The notes: a model not told the origin generated them from the sequence alone. A stretch of DNA of 64,000 nt from Hypericum androsaemum (GCA_963995505.1 OZ023183.1:15000671-15064670), one strand, 5' to 3'. Counted from the stretch's first letter, positions 12,361 to 24,799 are shown. Numbers and translations: made by a program.

Positions 12361-14210
12361 GGCTGAATGTTTTGATCAAAAGAGCGGCCTCCCTTCAAAT
12401 TGTCAAAGGCATTTCGCTCCCTAATGGTGTGGAGCATAATTTGTTATAATTTGCCGATGATACCATTCTCTTCTCAAGCAACTATGATGAAAGCTTGGCT
12501 AGCATGCAACATATCATCCTCTTTTTTGGTTTAATCTCGGGGTTAGAATTGAACGCCTCTAAATCGACAATTTTTGATATCAACATTGCGGATGAACGGC
12601 TAGCCAATTCACTTAAGGTTTGGGGTTGTAACATGCGAAGGCTATAGTTCTGGCAGCTTGTTATCGACACAATTGATAGGCGGCTGGCAGCTTGGAAAGG
12701 AAACCTTTTGCCTTTCGGTGGTAAGGTCAGATCAGTGTTATAATGCCTGCCGGTTTATTTCTTATCAATATACAGGATTCCAGCGGGCGTCTTACAAGCT
12801 ATTGAAAGAAACTCAGATACTTTCTCTGGTAGGGTGGGGTGGATGTCAAGAAAGCTTCCAAGGTTAAATGAGAGCCGGTAACACAACCAAGTGATTTGGG
12901 TGGTTTGGGAATTGATAAGTTATTAGTCAAAAACAATGTGTTGCTTATCAAATAGATATGGAGGTTTTTCACGAATCCTGACTCCGTCTGGGCGAAAACT
13001 TTGACGGTTATCCATAGTCGAGGTATGCAATGTGCTCTCTCCCTACCTGGGGCTGGTGGCCGGGGCACTTAGGCAAATATCTGCTCCTTGGCTGAGGAAT
13101 ATGATTTATACAATCTCTTTCGCGAAGATGTTTCTCTGTGTCTGGGTGAGGGGAAGAGATTTTTATTCTGGAAAGACCCTTGGCTGATGGATCAGCCACA
13201 ATCAGAAGTTTATCCTAGGCTATTTTCTATCTTGACTCAACAAGATTCGAAGGTCATAGATGGTGGGAGTTTACAAGCATCTTGGGAGTGGTCTCTTCGC
13301 TGGCGAAGACCTCGTAAGGCTTGGGAAGAAAAGGCGGAGGCTGCCCTCCTATCGCACATGTCTACTATAGCTCCGATGGACATTCCTGACGCAATATTAT
13401 GGAGGGGCTCTTCTGACAAGAATTTCTCCACTAAAGCGATGCGTGATAAGATTAAAAGGTCAACAGGTCCCCTCAACCCGTTAGCTGCAAACTTAAGCAT
13501 GATTTGGACCAATCTGGTTCCATTCAAGGTCGAATGTTTTTTGTAGGAGGCTTTGCAAGGGAAGCTCCCTACGAGGGATAACCTTATCAGAGCCAATCGA
13601 CTTGAGTCGTGGGACTGTTTATGCCCACTTTGTGGAACCGATGACGAAACAGGTGCGCATCTCTTCTTACACTGCCCAATTGCTTGGCGCATATGAAACT
13701 TCTTTGCCAAGAAAATTGGTGTTGTTTGGTGCTCGGAGCCATCTTTGGGCTCCTCTTTGAACCTTTGGATGGGACTGGTCAGTGATGGGATGATCAACAA
13801 GGTTTGGTTTGCTATTTACGGGGCAATCATGTGAGAAATTTGGTTACTTCGCAATAAGGCCATCTTTGATGATGCTAATTGCAATTGTGAGCTCGTCGTG
13901 AATTCTATTTGCTTTCATGCCAACGAATGGATCCTTTGGGCGAATACTACTAGAGACATCGATTTTCAAGATCTCACCCTTTTTTTGGACTCCATCTGTA
14001 TCATGTAAGGTTTTGCGGGTCTCTCGGGATTCTGACAATTGACTGCAAATATTTGTTTCGAGGAAGGGAGATTTACAGCCAATTGGGGTACATAATCACA
14101 GCGAGTTTGTTCGCTTATCGGGGACCCCTTTGGTTTCTTTGCGAGTCCGTTTTGGTTGTAATTATTATGTTTCATTAATATACATACATTTACCGACAAA
14201 AAAAAATCAA
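12361..14210 (+). pseudogene. L1-type LINE fragment: RT C-terminus and zf-RVT domain
   Basis: 5'-truncated non-LTR retrotransposon. The reverse-transcriptase motif FADDTILFSS is encoded at about 12450-12480, just after an in-frame TAA. Further on come the typical connection region (FLFWKDPWLMDQP at about 13160-13195) and the zf-RVT zinc domain (CLCPLCGTDDETGAHLFLHC, about 13618-13676). The reading frame shifts several times and carries stops, for example at 13544-13546 and after CPIAWRI. The 3' end at about 14200 is a short poly-A after TTTACCGAC. Endonuclease and most of the RT are missing. An inactive relic. Confidence 0.85.
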
Positions 14211-14844
14211 TAAATATCTGAATATTTATCCCTAATGTTAATATTGACATAATCCGTCGGAAGTTGCATTCATGAATCCAATTTAGATTGGATTTGATTC
14301 GTAAAAAAATTGATTCGAATTTTATACAAATTCAAATTTGTATTTGAATTCGTCTTTGAACGAATTGAATATAATTATAGTTTTTATAATTCAAATTTGG
14401 CAAATTATAATTTAAATTTGTCCAAATTTAAAATGTTGTTACCTTACCCCTGCACGAAAGGCCAGAGAGAGAGAAATGCATTTGTATTACTTACTGGGAA
14501 AAGAGCACATTCAGACAAGGTCGTTGGAAATGAATGTAGATCTGCAAAACAGTCTGTATTTTGTGCTATAAAAGGTACCATATCTGACATTTACACAGCC
14601 ATTAACAGTTTTTTTTAAAGGTAACAGGTAAAAAAAAAAGATGAAACGAAAAAAGAAATACAACACCACCAGTCTCTTATTTTTGTAACAAGTCCTCATT
14701 TCCCAGATCCGAACCCCTTTTCTTATTCTCTTCCCTACACTAGACTTATTTAATTTGCCAAAAAAAAATTCCAATAAATAATTAAAAAAGCAAGGTAAAA
14801 AAGAAAAACAATGCAAAATAAAAAACACAAAATTCCCTAGAGAC
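14211..14844. other. AT-rich gap below the second trihelix gene
   Basis: An A/T-rich stretch with TTCGAATTT-type simple sequence at 14310-14430, then A-runs up to 14820. The part nearest 14845 is probably 3' UTR of the minus-strand trihelix gene. No other gene seen. Confidence 0.45.
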
Positions 14845-15067
14845 TTACATCACTCGCAGAAGCCTGTCTTTTTCTTGGGACTCTTTTAGATTCCTTCCAA
14901 CTCCCAGTTTGGGAGCCGCCGGAATCTCCCAACCCTGATGACTTCCATATTGATTGTCCGTAAATCCGGCGTCGGTAATGGCATTGAACACAAGATCGAA
15001 GCTTCCTTGTCTCCTCCGTTGACTTTTCTCATGTGGGCCATCTTCAGGAGTAGTACTTACATTGACC

Positions 15068-17441
15068 TCACTCTCCTGTGCTCATGGTTGCCGGCTTACT
15101 GCCACTATTAGCCTTGATCTCGTACCCGGAAGCACCCTCGTCGTCGTCCTCGTCGTTGTTGTCGTCGTCGTCGTCCTGCTCGCTTTCGAGGTCCTCCATG
15201 TTGGAGTCATGTTGGAGAGGCGGGAGCGGCGGCCATTGCTGCTCGGGTTGTACCAGCAAAGGCACCGAATTCTGGGGCCTGAATTGGGGGAGGGAGGAGG
15301 CTGAAGCCGACCCATCAAACGCCTTGGTGGATCTCTCTTTGTACAAGGCGTTGAGCTGGTCGAAGTAGGGGCAGGTCTTGGAGTCCTCGGGCCTCTTCTT
15401 GTTGCTTTCCTTCACCTTCTTGAAGTACTTGTTGATGTTCTCCCACTTCTCTTTACACCTCTTCGCGTTGCGATTGTACCCGAGCCTCTTCATCCCGGAC
15501 GAGATCTCCTCCCAGAGCGGGCCTTTGGGTCCGTTCTCTTGGTACTTCGAATCGAGGTTAGTCCTTAGATCGATCAGAGCTTGTATCTCCATCTTCGGCC
15601 ACCTCGACAAGCTTGGTGGCGTGAAATTCTGGTCACCGTTATAGTCCGATTTCGGTGCCACCATCTGCTGCTGCAGTAGTGGCAGTGCTATCGCTGTTTT
15701 TGTCGTCGTCGCTGTTGTTTGCTGTGGTGGTGCTGCAGCAGCCGGTACAGGCTGCTGCAGTACTGGCAATGCTATCGCTGTTTTTGTCGTTGTCGCTGTT
15801 GGTTGCTGAACTGGTGCTGCAGCAGCCGGTACCGGTAAGGCCGCGGGCTGGGGCACCTGCGGAATGACAAATTGATTAGCTTGCCCGAGTGGATTCCGCT
15901 GATCCGATACCTTTTGCAAGAATGCCATCACGGCGGCGTCCTTGGCGGCCGACATCGACCGCTCTTGGGACAGAATCTCGCGCTCCCGGTTGATCCTCGC
16001 CATCTCCTGCATCCGCCACGACTCCTCCCTGGCCATCCTCTCCTGCTCCCTCTTCTGTATGGCATCCAAGAACCGCCTTTGCATGTCCTCCTGCCTTTGG
16101 ATCACCTCCATCATCAGGCTCTCGAAGAAGTCCTTCCACTTCCTCTTCTTCCTATGACGGCCCTGGATCTCCATGTCCGATGACGTTGATGAGGAGGACG
16201 AATCCGACATGAAGCCAGGCGAAAAGGCCGGGAATGAGGCAGTCGTCGTCGTGGCATTGATGTTCGCCTGCTGCGGAGCACTGCTCGTCACATTCGTTAC
16301 TTGTAGCGGTTGCAGTTGCTGTTGTTGTTGTTGTACTTGTTGCGGCGTCTGGCTGTTTCCCGGCGGGTATCCCGGAATTGAGAAATTAATCGTCGGAGGA
16401 GGAGGGTGGTTTGCTGCCGGAGTTGCAATCCGCGGTTGCGGTGGTGGAGGTGGCGGCGGTAAAGCTAAAGCTTGCGGGTGTGCAGCTTCGAACGCTTCTA
16501 GTTGGTCGAAGAAGCGGTAGGTCTTGCCTTCGGATTTACCAGTACGGCCTTCTTTGGTTCTCTTGTGGTACTTGAACACGTTCTCGAACTTCTCCCTGCA
16601 CTTCTTGGCATTTCGGTTGTAACCAAGCTGCGCTAGCTTCCTAAATTGGTCACAGATTAATCCAAAAGAAAGAAGTTAAAAATTGAGCTACGATTCCGTG
16701 TTTGTGTCCCAAGTTGGATTCCGCATTAACACAATGTTGTCTATCCAAAGATCGCCATAAAATTACGAACCCAAAAGCCGGGAAAGACACAAAGTAAGAC
16801 TGACAACTCCATGGATGGATAAGAAGGAAACCCAGATATCAAAATTGGGTTTTGAAAAATAATTCTCATACTTAAAAGAGTGCAAACTCTAGTCTTGTAA
16901 TAATTTTTCAGCTTATTAGCAACAAAAAGTGAAGTATGCATATAGAAAGGAGAGAGAGAGAGAGAATCTTTAAGACATGACATTGAGAAAGAGAGAGAGA
17001 GAGAGCATCATCATCTTGGGACTTGGGAGGAGTAGAGTAGATCTCAATCAAAATGAGACTCAAAAAGACTCCCAAAAATAATTGCCAAAAATGATGAACA
17101 CAATACAACAACAATAACAATAATACATGATAAGTATGGAAGTATTATAATAATTTAATCACACCTCACCTTGAGACCTCATCCCACAAGGGGCCCTTAA
17201 CACTAGCTTCCTTGAAGGCAGCGTCCATATCAGACCTTATCTTCAAGAGTGCCAAAGTCTCTTGCCTAGGCCACCTGTTGCCTCCAAACCCCTTCTCCCC
17301 TCCTCCTCCTCCTCCTCCTTCGCCATCCTCGACCCGGCCGCCGCCACCTTCATGAGCAATAATTGGCTCTACTACTACTGTTGCTGTTGTTGTTGTTGTT
17401 GTTTGGGAAGGAAGAAGAGCGGTGTTGGAGTCGCCTAGCAT
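15068..17441 (-). CDS. GT-2-like trihelix transcription factor, two exons
   Basis: Second GT-2-subfamily nuclear regulator. Exon 1 is 17441-17170 (ends TCAAG|GTGAGG) and exon 2 is 16640-15068 (acceptor CAATTTAG). The junction again splits an Arg codon inside trihelix 1. Spliced length is 614 aa. Trihelix 1 is about residues 53-122 (NRWPRQETLALL to KYHKRTKEGRTGK). A Pro/Gln-rich linker with a QQQQQ run follows, then a charged helix (RQEDMQRRFLDAIQKREQER). Trihelix 2 starts SRWPKMEIQALIDL and ends CPYFDQLNALYKE, and the C-terminus is acidic (EQDDDDDNNDEDDDEG). The linker holds a near-repeat of about 30 aa around TATTTKTAIALP. It shares exon structure and both DNA-binding domains with the gene at 2401-4429, so the two are paralogues in convergent orientation. 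A CT repeat (GA on +, about 17509-17528) lies in the 5' UTR. Confidence 0.93.
16641..17169 (-). other. Intron of the second trihelix gene
   Basis: A 529-bp intron with donor GTGAGG and acceptor TTTAG, in the same position and phase as in the paralogue. On the plus strand it contains two GA microsatellite runs (about 16950-16964 and 16988-17004). No gene inside. Confidence 0.8.
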
Positions 17442-19614
17442 GGTTTCTTCTTGGAGAGGAAATATAAGAGGAGAAAGGACAAATACATCATCAAAGCAGT
17501 AGAAGCAAGAGAGAGAGAGAGAGAGAGAGGTGAATTCTCTTTTGAGGTTTTTATGAAGATTGATGGATGGATAGGTACACTAGTGAGAGAGAGATTATTT
17601 TTTGTGCGTGTGATTTTTTCCCCTGTTTTTCTTTTTTTTTCATTTGCCTCTCTTGGACTATCTTTTTCTATTAATTTGCCCTTGCTTCTCCCGTTTTCTT
17701 ACTCTTCAAATTGTTGTATTAGATGCGTAATCTTTCGTTTTAATTAAAAAATATCGAATTTAAAATTTTGAAATATTATTAGTATTTATGTGCAATTTTT
17801 TATCAACTAAAAAATTTAATTCTCTTGCATAGGAGAGAGAGGGTTCGTTAAAAGTACAGACGTGGCGGTGGCATTTGTTTCCTGTCTTGGTAATAATAAC
17901 ATGGCACAGAAAGATGTAAACTTTGTTAAAAGTTACCAAAGATTTTCCCAACAACCGATGCGGCTGATCATGGCTTTTTCCCCCAATTATTTTAACCGTA
18001 CGGGATAACCCTAGTTATTCGAAGAACGACATTATTTTATATAAATAAAAAAATTTGGATTCTAGTGTCTGAGAATCACCAAATTTTTAAATAGTTTCTG
18101 GGAATAAACAAAAATTTACAACTCATAAATTTATTCAAAATGCATACGCATAATTATATTAAAAATTATGGTTAATATGCTAAAAATGTTGCGTAACAAT
18201 TTCGATAAATAGATATTATAAAATTTATTTAAAAAATAATTTTTACACCAAGTAATTACACCTTGACATGATTTAAATCGTAAAATTTTGTCAAATCGTC
18301 GTACTTGATATGCCGCTAATATATGTTATATGGTGTAGAATTTTACTAACGTTACTTGCGTTCGCGGGGTATTAAATATATGAGGCCACTGGTTTTGGCG
18401 ATAAAGTTTGTTACGTTTTCGATGGAATAATACTCTATTGCATAAGGTGACAAGAAAGTTAAAAAGAATAATTGCGTATAAAGTAAAGTTCCTTATTTAG
18501 GGGCATTGTCATCGCATCATGTATCCGTATTATATACCAATTAATTTGGTATTTTTTTGTACGGGTTACACAAATTTTATTCTAATATTCGAACATTTAT
18601 TAGACTAACTAATCTGATTAGAGTCGGATAAAACTTTTAAAAATGATAAAAAAAATTTAATAAATATTTAACAGTTGTGTTTTTACTCAAAATCTTTGGT
18701 AAAGATGGAATAAATATCTAATTTAATGGTACATTGTCTAATCCTATTCAAAATAACTCTTCCAAAATTATTTTTCATTTGCCCCAAAATTTAGTTTATA
18801 AAAATTACAGTGAATTTAGGAACAGCTGTACAAACAGACGGTAGTGATAATTAATTTGTTTTTGTCTGTCCAGCTAAATTTAGCTAAAAGCCGGCCCACG
18901 TAGGTCAGACTTTTTCCCATTTTATTCCATCGACTCTCTCTCTCTCTCCGGTTGTTCTTTTATGGGGGAAGATGAATATATATCATCTTTGCTTTTTAGT
19001 GGATGTTGTATATATTTCGGGAATACATCAATCTACTGATTTAACCCTGTACCACCCTAACATGGATCCCATTGACCTTTTTAATCATTGAACCTTATTT
19101 CTAACATTTTTTTAATTCTGCCATCTCATTTATGATCTGGGTGGTCTCCGTAAGATTGATTCCTTTTTCTACTTGAACTACCGAGATTGCCCTAATTCGT
19201 AGAAATGTAGTTTTTTTATACCCCACTACCAGGATATCGTTACATCGAATAATTTAAATTCTAGTCTGATAAAATTTTTAAAGATGGCAAAAAAGTTCAA
19301 CATTTTTATGGAGTCGGATTTAAGACATAGAACAACGCTTTTATTTTTTAATCTAAGTGATTGTTGGTAGTAGAAATTTAGTTTGCCCCTAACTCCATAA
19401 TCTTTTTGAATCCTTTGGTGGGCGAACTTTAGAGCATTACTCTTGCTTGTGGGGCGAAAGGGTCTTATCATTTGTGTATTGAAAATGGTGGGTTCATGCA
19501 TATGATAACGATAAAATGTAATTTCATACGATTTTGATTGTTCTTTTTACAATAGTTGAGGTTACTATTTTAAGAAAATTAATATCCTTCGTTCAAATTT
19601 AAAAGCATACATGT
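17442..19614. other. Upstream region of the second trihelix gene; no further gene seen
   Basis: The bases just above 17441 are probably 5' UTR and promoter of the minus-strand trihelix gene; they include a 20-bp GA run at 17509-17528. From about 18000 to 19600 the sequence is AT-rich without coding signal. A short CT run lies near 18935-18948. Confidence 0.45.
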
Positions 19615-19953
19615 TAATGATATGTTCTGAATAGACTTAATAATTTGATTGAGACTATTCATATTAATAAGGTGTACTTGTTTTTTTTGTAAATATTTTG
19701 AGAGAACTGCAAAGTTAAACGTGCTTGACCTGTAGTAATCTCAGGATGGATGACCTTCTGAAAAATTTTCTAGAGTGTATGCGAGTGAGAACAAAGCACG
19801 CTCAAAAATTCGTATTGGTCTGTAGAGTCAGTCGGTCAAGTGATCGTCGGTGTAAGAGTGCACGGATAATGAGCGACTTTTGAAAAACATTCTAGGTAAA
19901 GGGTAGCTCGTGTTGGTCTTTTGGATCACTCGGTCAGATCATAAGGTGTTACA
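19615..19953 (+). repeat. Degenerate Cassandra LTR remnant
   Basis: Plus-strand relic of the same family as 9737-10338. It keeps TGATATGTTCTG, GAGAGAACTGCAAAGTTAAA, GTGCTTGACC, GGATGGATGACC, TATTGGTCTGTAGAG and the terminal GGTGTTACA (ends 19953). About 80 extra bases near 19850-19940 look like an internal partial duplication, because TCGGTCA occurs twice. No second LTR or primer site is visible, so it is a solo or truncated copy. Confidence 0.7.
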
Positions 19954-20920
19954 TGCAGTATTCAATAACAGTCTTATCGCATGTTATCTCAAAACTAATA
20001 TCTAGATTCAATCAAACAGAATTCCGAGTAGTTAAAAAAAACTCTTCTACAAAACTTTAACGTTTGTGATTTCATAATTGTAAATTTTTTTACGGCGCAT
20101 TCTTTCTTGGTAGGGTTCCATTAAACAGGTTAGATGCAGGTTGGGGTATTACACCAAGCTATTTATGAAATGGAAGTAAATGGTAGCCAATTCAGTTAGT
20201 CTGCAACCTACCGTAATAAATAAATAGGATCAAAGGAGATTACTGATATGATCAATTTTGATTCCAAAATAAGTCGGCCAAAATTCCGGGACCATTAGCC
20301 GTTGTAGCTTGTTATTTATTGAATGGTGATCTAATACCTGCCAATAAAATGAAATTAATCTCGTGGTATCCGCTCCTCCTTTATATTGTATGGACGTGCA
20401 CTTTCTCAAATCACTAATATTTGTAGACTGGTCATTTTTTGTAATTTCCATTTTTTTAGAATTCCTGTAATTTTTTTTGTTGGAACTTTGTATAATGACA
20501 AAATTTTTTAATAAGTACTTAACTCAGTTACATTTTTGATGGATTAAATATAAAATTTCTTCATTAAATTAAAATAATTCACTTATCGGTTGAGCTATAT
20601 GTTCAATTATTATTTTAATTGAGGTCATCATCAAAGCGCTTGCACTTGAAAATGACTATAATATGGTATAAATAAGGTGGTTGAGAGCCATATGGTCAAA
20701 TTATTTCGGAAGCTAGTTCATTGAAACAGTTTTGTTTTAGTTCCCAATCACGAAAATGCCGAGTTGATTCGGGCTCAAATTCAGTGGGGACATGGGTAAT
20801 GCCCACCGAAAAAGATAGGGGTAATATTAGAAATATAATTATAGAAATAATTTTAAAAAAAAATCAGCCAAATAATACAATTATAAAAAATAATACAATT
20901 TATGAAAATAAAATTATGGG
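19954..20920. other. Gene-free AT-rich region
   Basis: No coding signal. GAGTTGATTCGGG...ATTCAGTGGGGAC at about 20761-20793 resembles, in inverted orientation, the sequence at about 22194-22232. These could be worn terminal repeats of an element enclosing the 22-bp tandem array, but this is weak. Confidence 0.35.
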
Positions 20921-21360
20921 AATATTGGTATCATTGTACTTGAATATTGGTTTCCATCTTCTCAGATATTGGTTTCAATCTTCTATGCTATTAGTTTTCT
21001 TGTAATCTGATATTTATTTTCTTCTACTCTGATATTTGTTTTATTATACTATGATATTGGTTTTCATCTTCTCCAATATTAGTATATGTCTGCTTTCATA
21101 TTGGTTTCTTTCCGCTCTGATATTGGTATCCTTGTACTCATATATTGGTATGCTTCTTCTAGGATATTAGTTTCCTTCTTCTACGATAATTATTTCTTTC
21201 TTCTCTGATATTAGTATCCTTCTTTTTGGATATTGGTTCCCTTTTACTCTGATATTAGTTTCATTCTAGTCTGATATTGGTTTCATTTTACTTCGATATT
21301 GGTTTCATCCTACTATAATATTGGTTTCTTTCTGTTCTGACATTGGTATATTTTCTTCAA
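20921..21360. repeat. 22-bp tandem repeat, about 20 units
   Basis: The core TATTGG (or TATTAG/TATTTG) recurs exactly every 22 bases, with starts at 20923, 20945, 20967, 20989 and so on to 21341. Each core is followed by TTTC and a pyrimidine-rich tail ending in CTCTGA. The units differ by many substitutions, yet I found no insertion or deletion that breaks the spacing over 20 units. It is not CRISPR: there are no unique spacers and this is a plant genome. No protein-coding explanation fits because 22 is not a multiple of 3. Confidence 0.85.
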
Positions 21361-22432
21361 ATAAACAAGTTATTAACCCAACGAAAGTTATTAATAATAT
21401 TAGTGGCAAAAATATATCAACCAACCTCAGAGCAAAAAAAAATTCGATCACACCAAGTAGAAGCACAAACCAAGCAACAACAAGCAACCATCTTAGAAGA
21501 ACAGATAATCCTCCAAAAGATCGAAACTTGAAGAACCAATCATCAAGTAATCCTTCCGAAACACAAAATTGAGACAAAAAAAAAGGAAACAGAGAAAGAC
21601 CACTCAAACCAAGCTTTAGTCTTTGGCATAAAGACACAGAGAGATAAAAAATCAAAAAATCAAAACTTTACTCAGAGGCGACTCCGGACGGTCAAGACAG
21701 AGAGAGGCTCTCCCCTTCAACGGTAGACTCGGTGGAGTGAGAGCGTCAGTCGTCTCTCTGGGATGCGAGCAGACAGACTCTCCTTACCGCTCCTCCTCTC
21801 TCCCAACACGATTGTCACGAACAGTTCAGCGGGCAGCTCAGTCACTCTACGTCGGTGACCATAGGGACCAGGGCAAAGTCCGAGGAAGAAGACGACGACA
21901 AGGAGTGAGATAGCGAGGAGGGTAGGATTTTGGATGATCTTGTCCTTTGGTAATATCTTCTCTTAAGTTCTGGGATTTTTGGAGGAAGAGAGGATGGTAT
22001 TTTTTTATTGACAAATTGTGACAGGAAGAAAGAGAAATGCTGGGGTGTCTATAAACCCTAGATTGGGATAATCTTGTGTAAAAATCTAATAATACTCCCG
22101 AGAATTTTGACCATTAGATCTATAAAAAATAATTTTGATCAAATCTAATGGTCTATAATTTATCCATACTATGGAAATAACTTTTATATAGTCCCCACTG
22201 AATCCAAATTCAGTTGATTCAGCTCTAATTAAATTAAGGAGCTAACAAGATTTTATACAAGGGATGAGATTAATTCATTTGACTTGTTCTCTGTTTTCAT
22301 CAATGGATCAATCGAGATTTTATTTTTAATTTAGGGGGTGTACCATTAATGTTATTTGAGAAAACAAATAAGTGTCAACAACTGAAATTAAATACATGTT
22401 AACATCATATTAAATAAATTTAACAAAATTTT
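21361..22432. other. Gene-free region between minisatellite and copia element
   Basis: 21660-21930 is GC-richer and rich in CTC and GA motifs, like a 5' UTR or promoter, but no convincing exon follows on either strand. The open frame 21655-21305 (-) is low-complexity and hydrophobic because of A/T bias and is not called. Confidence 0.4.
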
Positions 22433-22797
22433 TGTTGGGTTTTGTCGAGAATTAGAAAAGGTGGCGGACGTCACTTATGTGGTGATCGCAAGTACTCAAT
22501 CACAGAGAATTGTGAATTGGTGGATTGGCGGCCGCCAACCGTTCGGACCAGTTTTTCTGGTTTGACTCGACTCTTGTTTCAGTCTCCTAATTCGACCTAG
22601 ATTAGTTTCTTTGCTCAAAAGATTCGTCTATTATATAAAGACGTGTTACCCTATGGTTAGTTATGGCTTTGTGATTCAGATCCATCAATAAAAGTTCTCA
22701 TTTCTCCCCATGGATGTAGGCATTAGGCCAAACCACGTAACCTCTTGTGTCCATATTCTTTACATATTTTGTTCTCTTGGTTGCTGAATTCCTAACA
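22433..22797 (+). repeat. 5' LTR of the deleted copia element
   Basis: 365 bp, TGTTGG...CCTAACA. It contains the perfect 14-bp palindrome TTGGCGGCCGCCAA at 22525-22538 and a TATA-like TATATAAAG. Confidence 0.88.
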
Positions 22798-22824
22798 AGT
22801 GGTATCAAGAGCTAAGGTTGGAGG

Positions 22825-24212
22825 ATGTTGGATCACGGCGTGAAGTTTGCTCTTGTGAAGTTTGATGGTTTATCAAATTTTGAGTTATGGCAAAGGCATG
22901 TCAAGGATCTCCTCGTGCAACAAGGGATGATCATCGTACTCTCGGAGAAAAAGTCCAAGAAGATGGAGGAGCAAGAGTGGAAGGGGATGGGGGCCAATGT
23001 GGTAGAGATAATTTGTTTGTGCTTGGCGGACGATGTGATGTATCACGTCATGGATGAGGAGTCACAGCTGAGGTATGAAAGAAATTGGAGGCAAGGTATA
23101 TGTCTAAGTCTTTGTCGAACAAGCTTTATTTTAAGCAAAGATTGTACAGGCTCAAGATGAAGGAGGGCTCGAATTTGAGCCAACACATTAATGGTTTCAG
23201 TCAACTTGTGAGCAAATTGAGAAAGGTTGATATGAAGTTTGAGGAAGAAGACAAGATATTGTTGTTGCTGAATTCCTTACCTAGCTCCTACGAAAATTTG
23301 GTTACAACTCTAACTTGGAGGAAGGAGTCCCTGGTGTTGGAAGATATCACAAGTGCTCTACTAGAGTTTCATCAAAGGAGAAAAATCAACGATGATCAAG
23401 CAGTGGGGCTGTTTGTGAGGGGTAGCCATGGTCGAGGAAGAGAAAGAGATGGGAAGAGATCCAAGTCGGGCTCAAGGAGGTTTAAAAGAAATTACTTTGA
23501 GTGTAGAAAAAAAGGACACATGAAGAAGTATTGTCCGAGAAGAACTCGGGATCGCAAAGAAAAATGATCGAGTTTCGTGAATATGGCCTCATATTCAGAC
23601 GGGTCAGATGGTGATGTACTTTCTGTCTTATCAAGTCCAAAGTATTCTGATTCCTGAATTTTGGATAGCGCTTGCTCTTTCTACATGACGCCCAAAAGAG
23701 GGTCGTTCGACACTTATAAGTTCGTTGATTCAGGCATGGTAACTATGGGTGATAGTTCTACTTATAGAATTGCTAGCAGAGATGATATCTGAATCAAGAT
23801 GTGGGATGGTGTTGAGAGAAAATTTTATGGAGTTAGGCATGTTCCAAAGTTGGAGAGGAATTTGATCTCATTAGGAGCCTTGGATTGTAGCGGGTATGGC
23901 TATAAGGTAGTAGGCGAGCTAATTGAGGTGGAGAAGGATGCTATGGTAGTGATGAAGGGTAAAAGAGATGCAAAGAATACCTACAGGTTAGTGGGGAACA
24001 CGGTTGTAGGTAGAGTCACATCTTTGGATTCCGATGGAGAGGAAAAAAGTTCAGGTCATATGAGGTTGGTCCATATGAGGGAGCAAAGACTTGACATGAA
24101 TGGTTTAAGTACAGTTGAGATTCGCGGAGACATGGATAGCAAGCTATGGTTGTTTTGTGGAGGCATGGTTGGCAAGGACCCATTATTTTCTCGGAGAAGC
24201 ATTGTTAGCTAG
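22825..24212 (+). pseudogene. Copia gag and protease remnant
   Basis: The N-terminal gag region reads FDGLSNFELWQRHVKDLL. After a frameshift near 23075-23085 the frame continues through the gag core to a zinc knuckle YFECRKKGHMKKYC at about 23493-23534. In that knuckle the first Cys of CX2CX4HX4C is Tyr. Protease-like sequence follows at about 23655-23700: the active-site triplet reads DSA instead of DSG and the following His is Tyr. In-frame TGA codons interrupt it before ILDSA and at about 23790. The protease C-terminal part, MWDGVERKFYGVRHVPKLERNLISLG, runs from 23799. Downstream to 24790 there is no integrase or reverse transcriptase. Confidence 0.85.
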
Positions 24213-24799
24213 GCCCCGCTATGGTTGTCTAAAGGGATGTGCACGTCAAAGGTATTGGATAGATTTGCATTGGACGTGCGAAGCCGTTGGTAGCACCATG
24301 GGCAAATTGGGTATCTCACTCAAGGTCGAACGGTAAAGTTCGAGGCATATCGAGGGTTCTACTTTGTAGAATAAAAGGTTACCCTTTGTATGCTATGGAA
24401 AGTAGCATTGGTTTGATGCAAGAAGGTCCAGCAAAAAAGTAGTCGAGGTTGCGAAGCATCTGGCTAACCAAAAAATAGAAGACGCATCTACTGGTCGCAA
24501 GGTTACTTCAGTAGGCGGACTTGCTAGTTGGGGTTCGATAGAGATTGGAGGGAATAGGCCAACCAGGCTCGAAAGCTCGAGCTTGAGGGCTGGCTCCAAG
24601 TGATTGAACGAAAAAGGTGGTGAGAAAGTGGAGATGGTCTTATTGATGGTGGTGTATTTATGGTGCGAGGTAGAGCAGGTAGAGTCGGTTTAGTTTCGCA
24701 AGATCTCATAGGGCGGTGTCTCATCAAGGTGGAGTTTGTTGAAGTTCGGATGGAGTTTCATGGTTCTTCCACGGGATGACTTCTCGCCAAGGTGGAGAT

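Noticed and set aside
15062..16520. Several plus-strand frames of 70-115 codons
   Set aside because: Antisense shadows of the GC-rich exon 2 of the minus-strand trihelix gene.
20921..21360. CRISPR-like regular repeat
   Set aside because: Directly adjacent units without unique spacers, in a plant genome; it is a minisatellite.
21305..21655. Minus-strand 116-codon hydrophobic frame
   Set aside because: Partly composed of the 22-bp repeat and A/T-rich sequence; the hydrophobic look reflects T-rich codons, no homology recognised.
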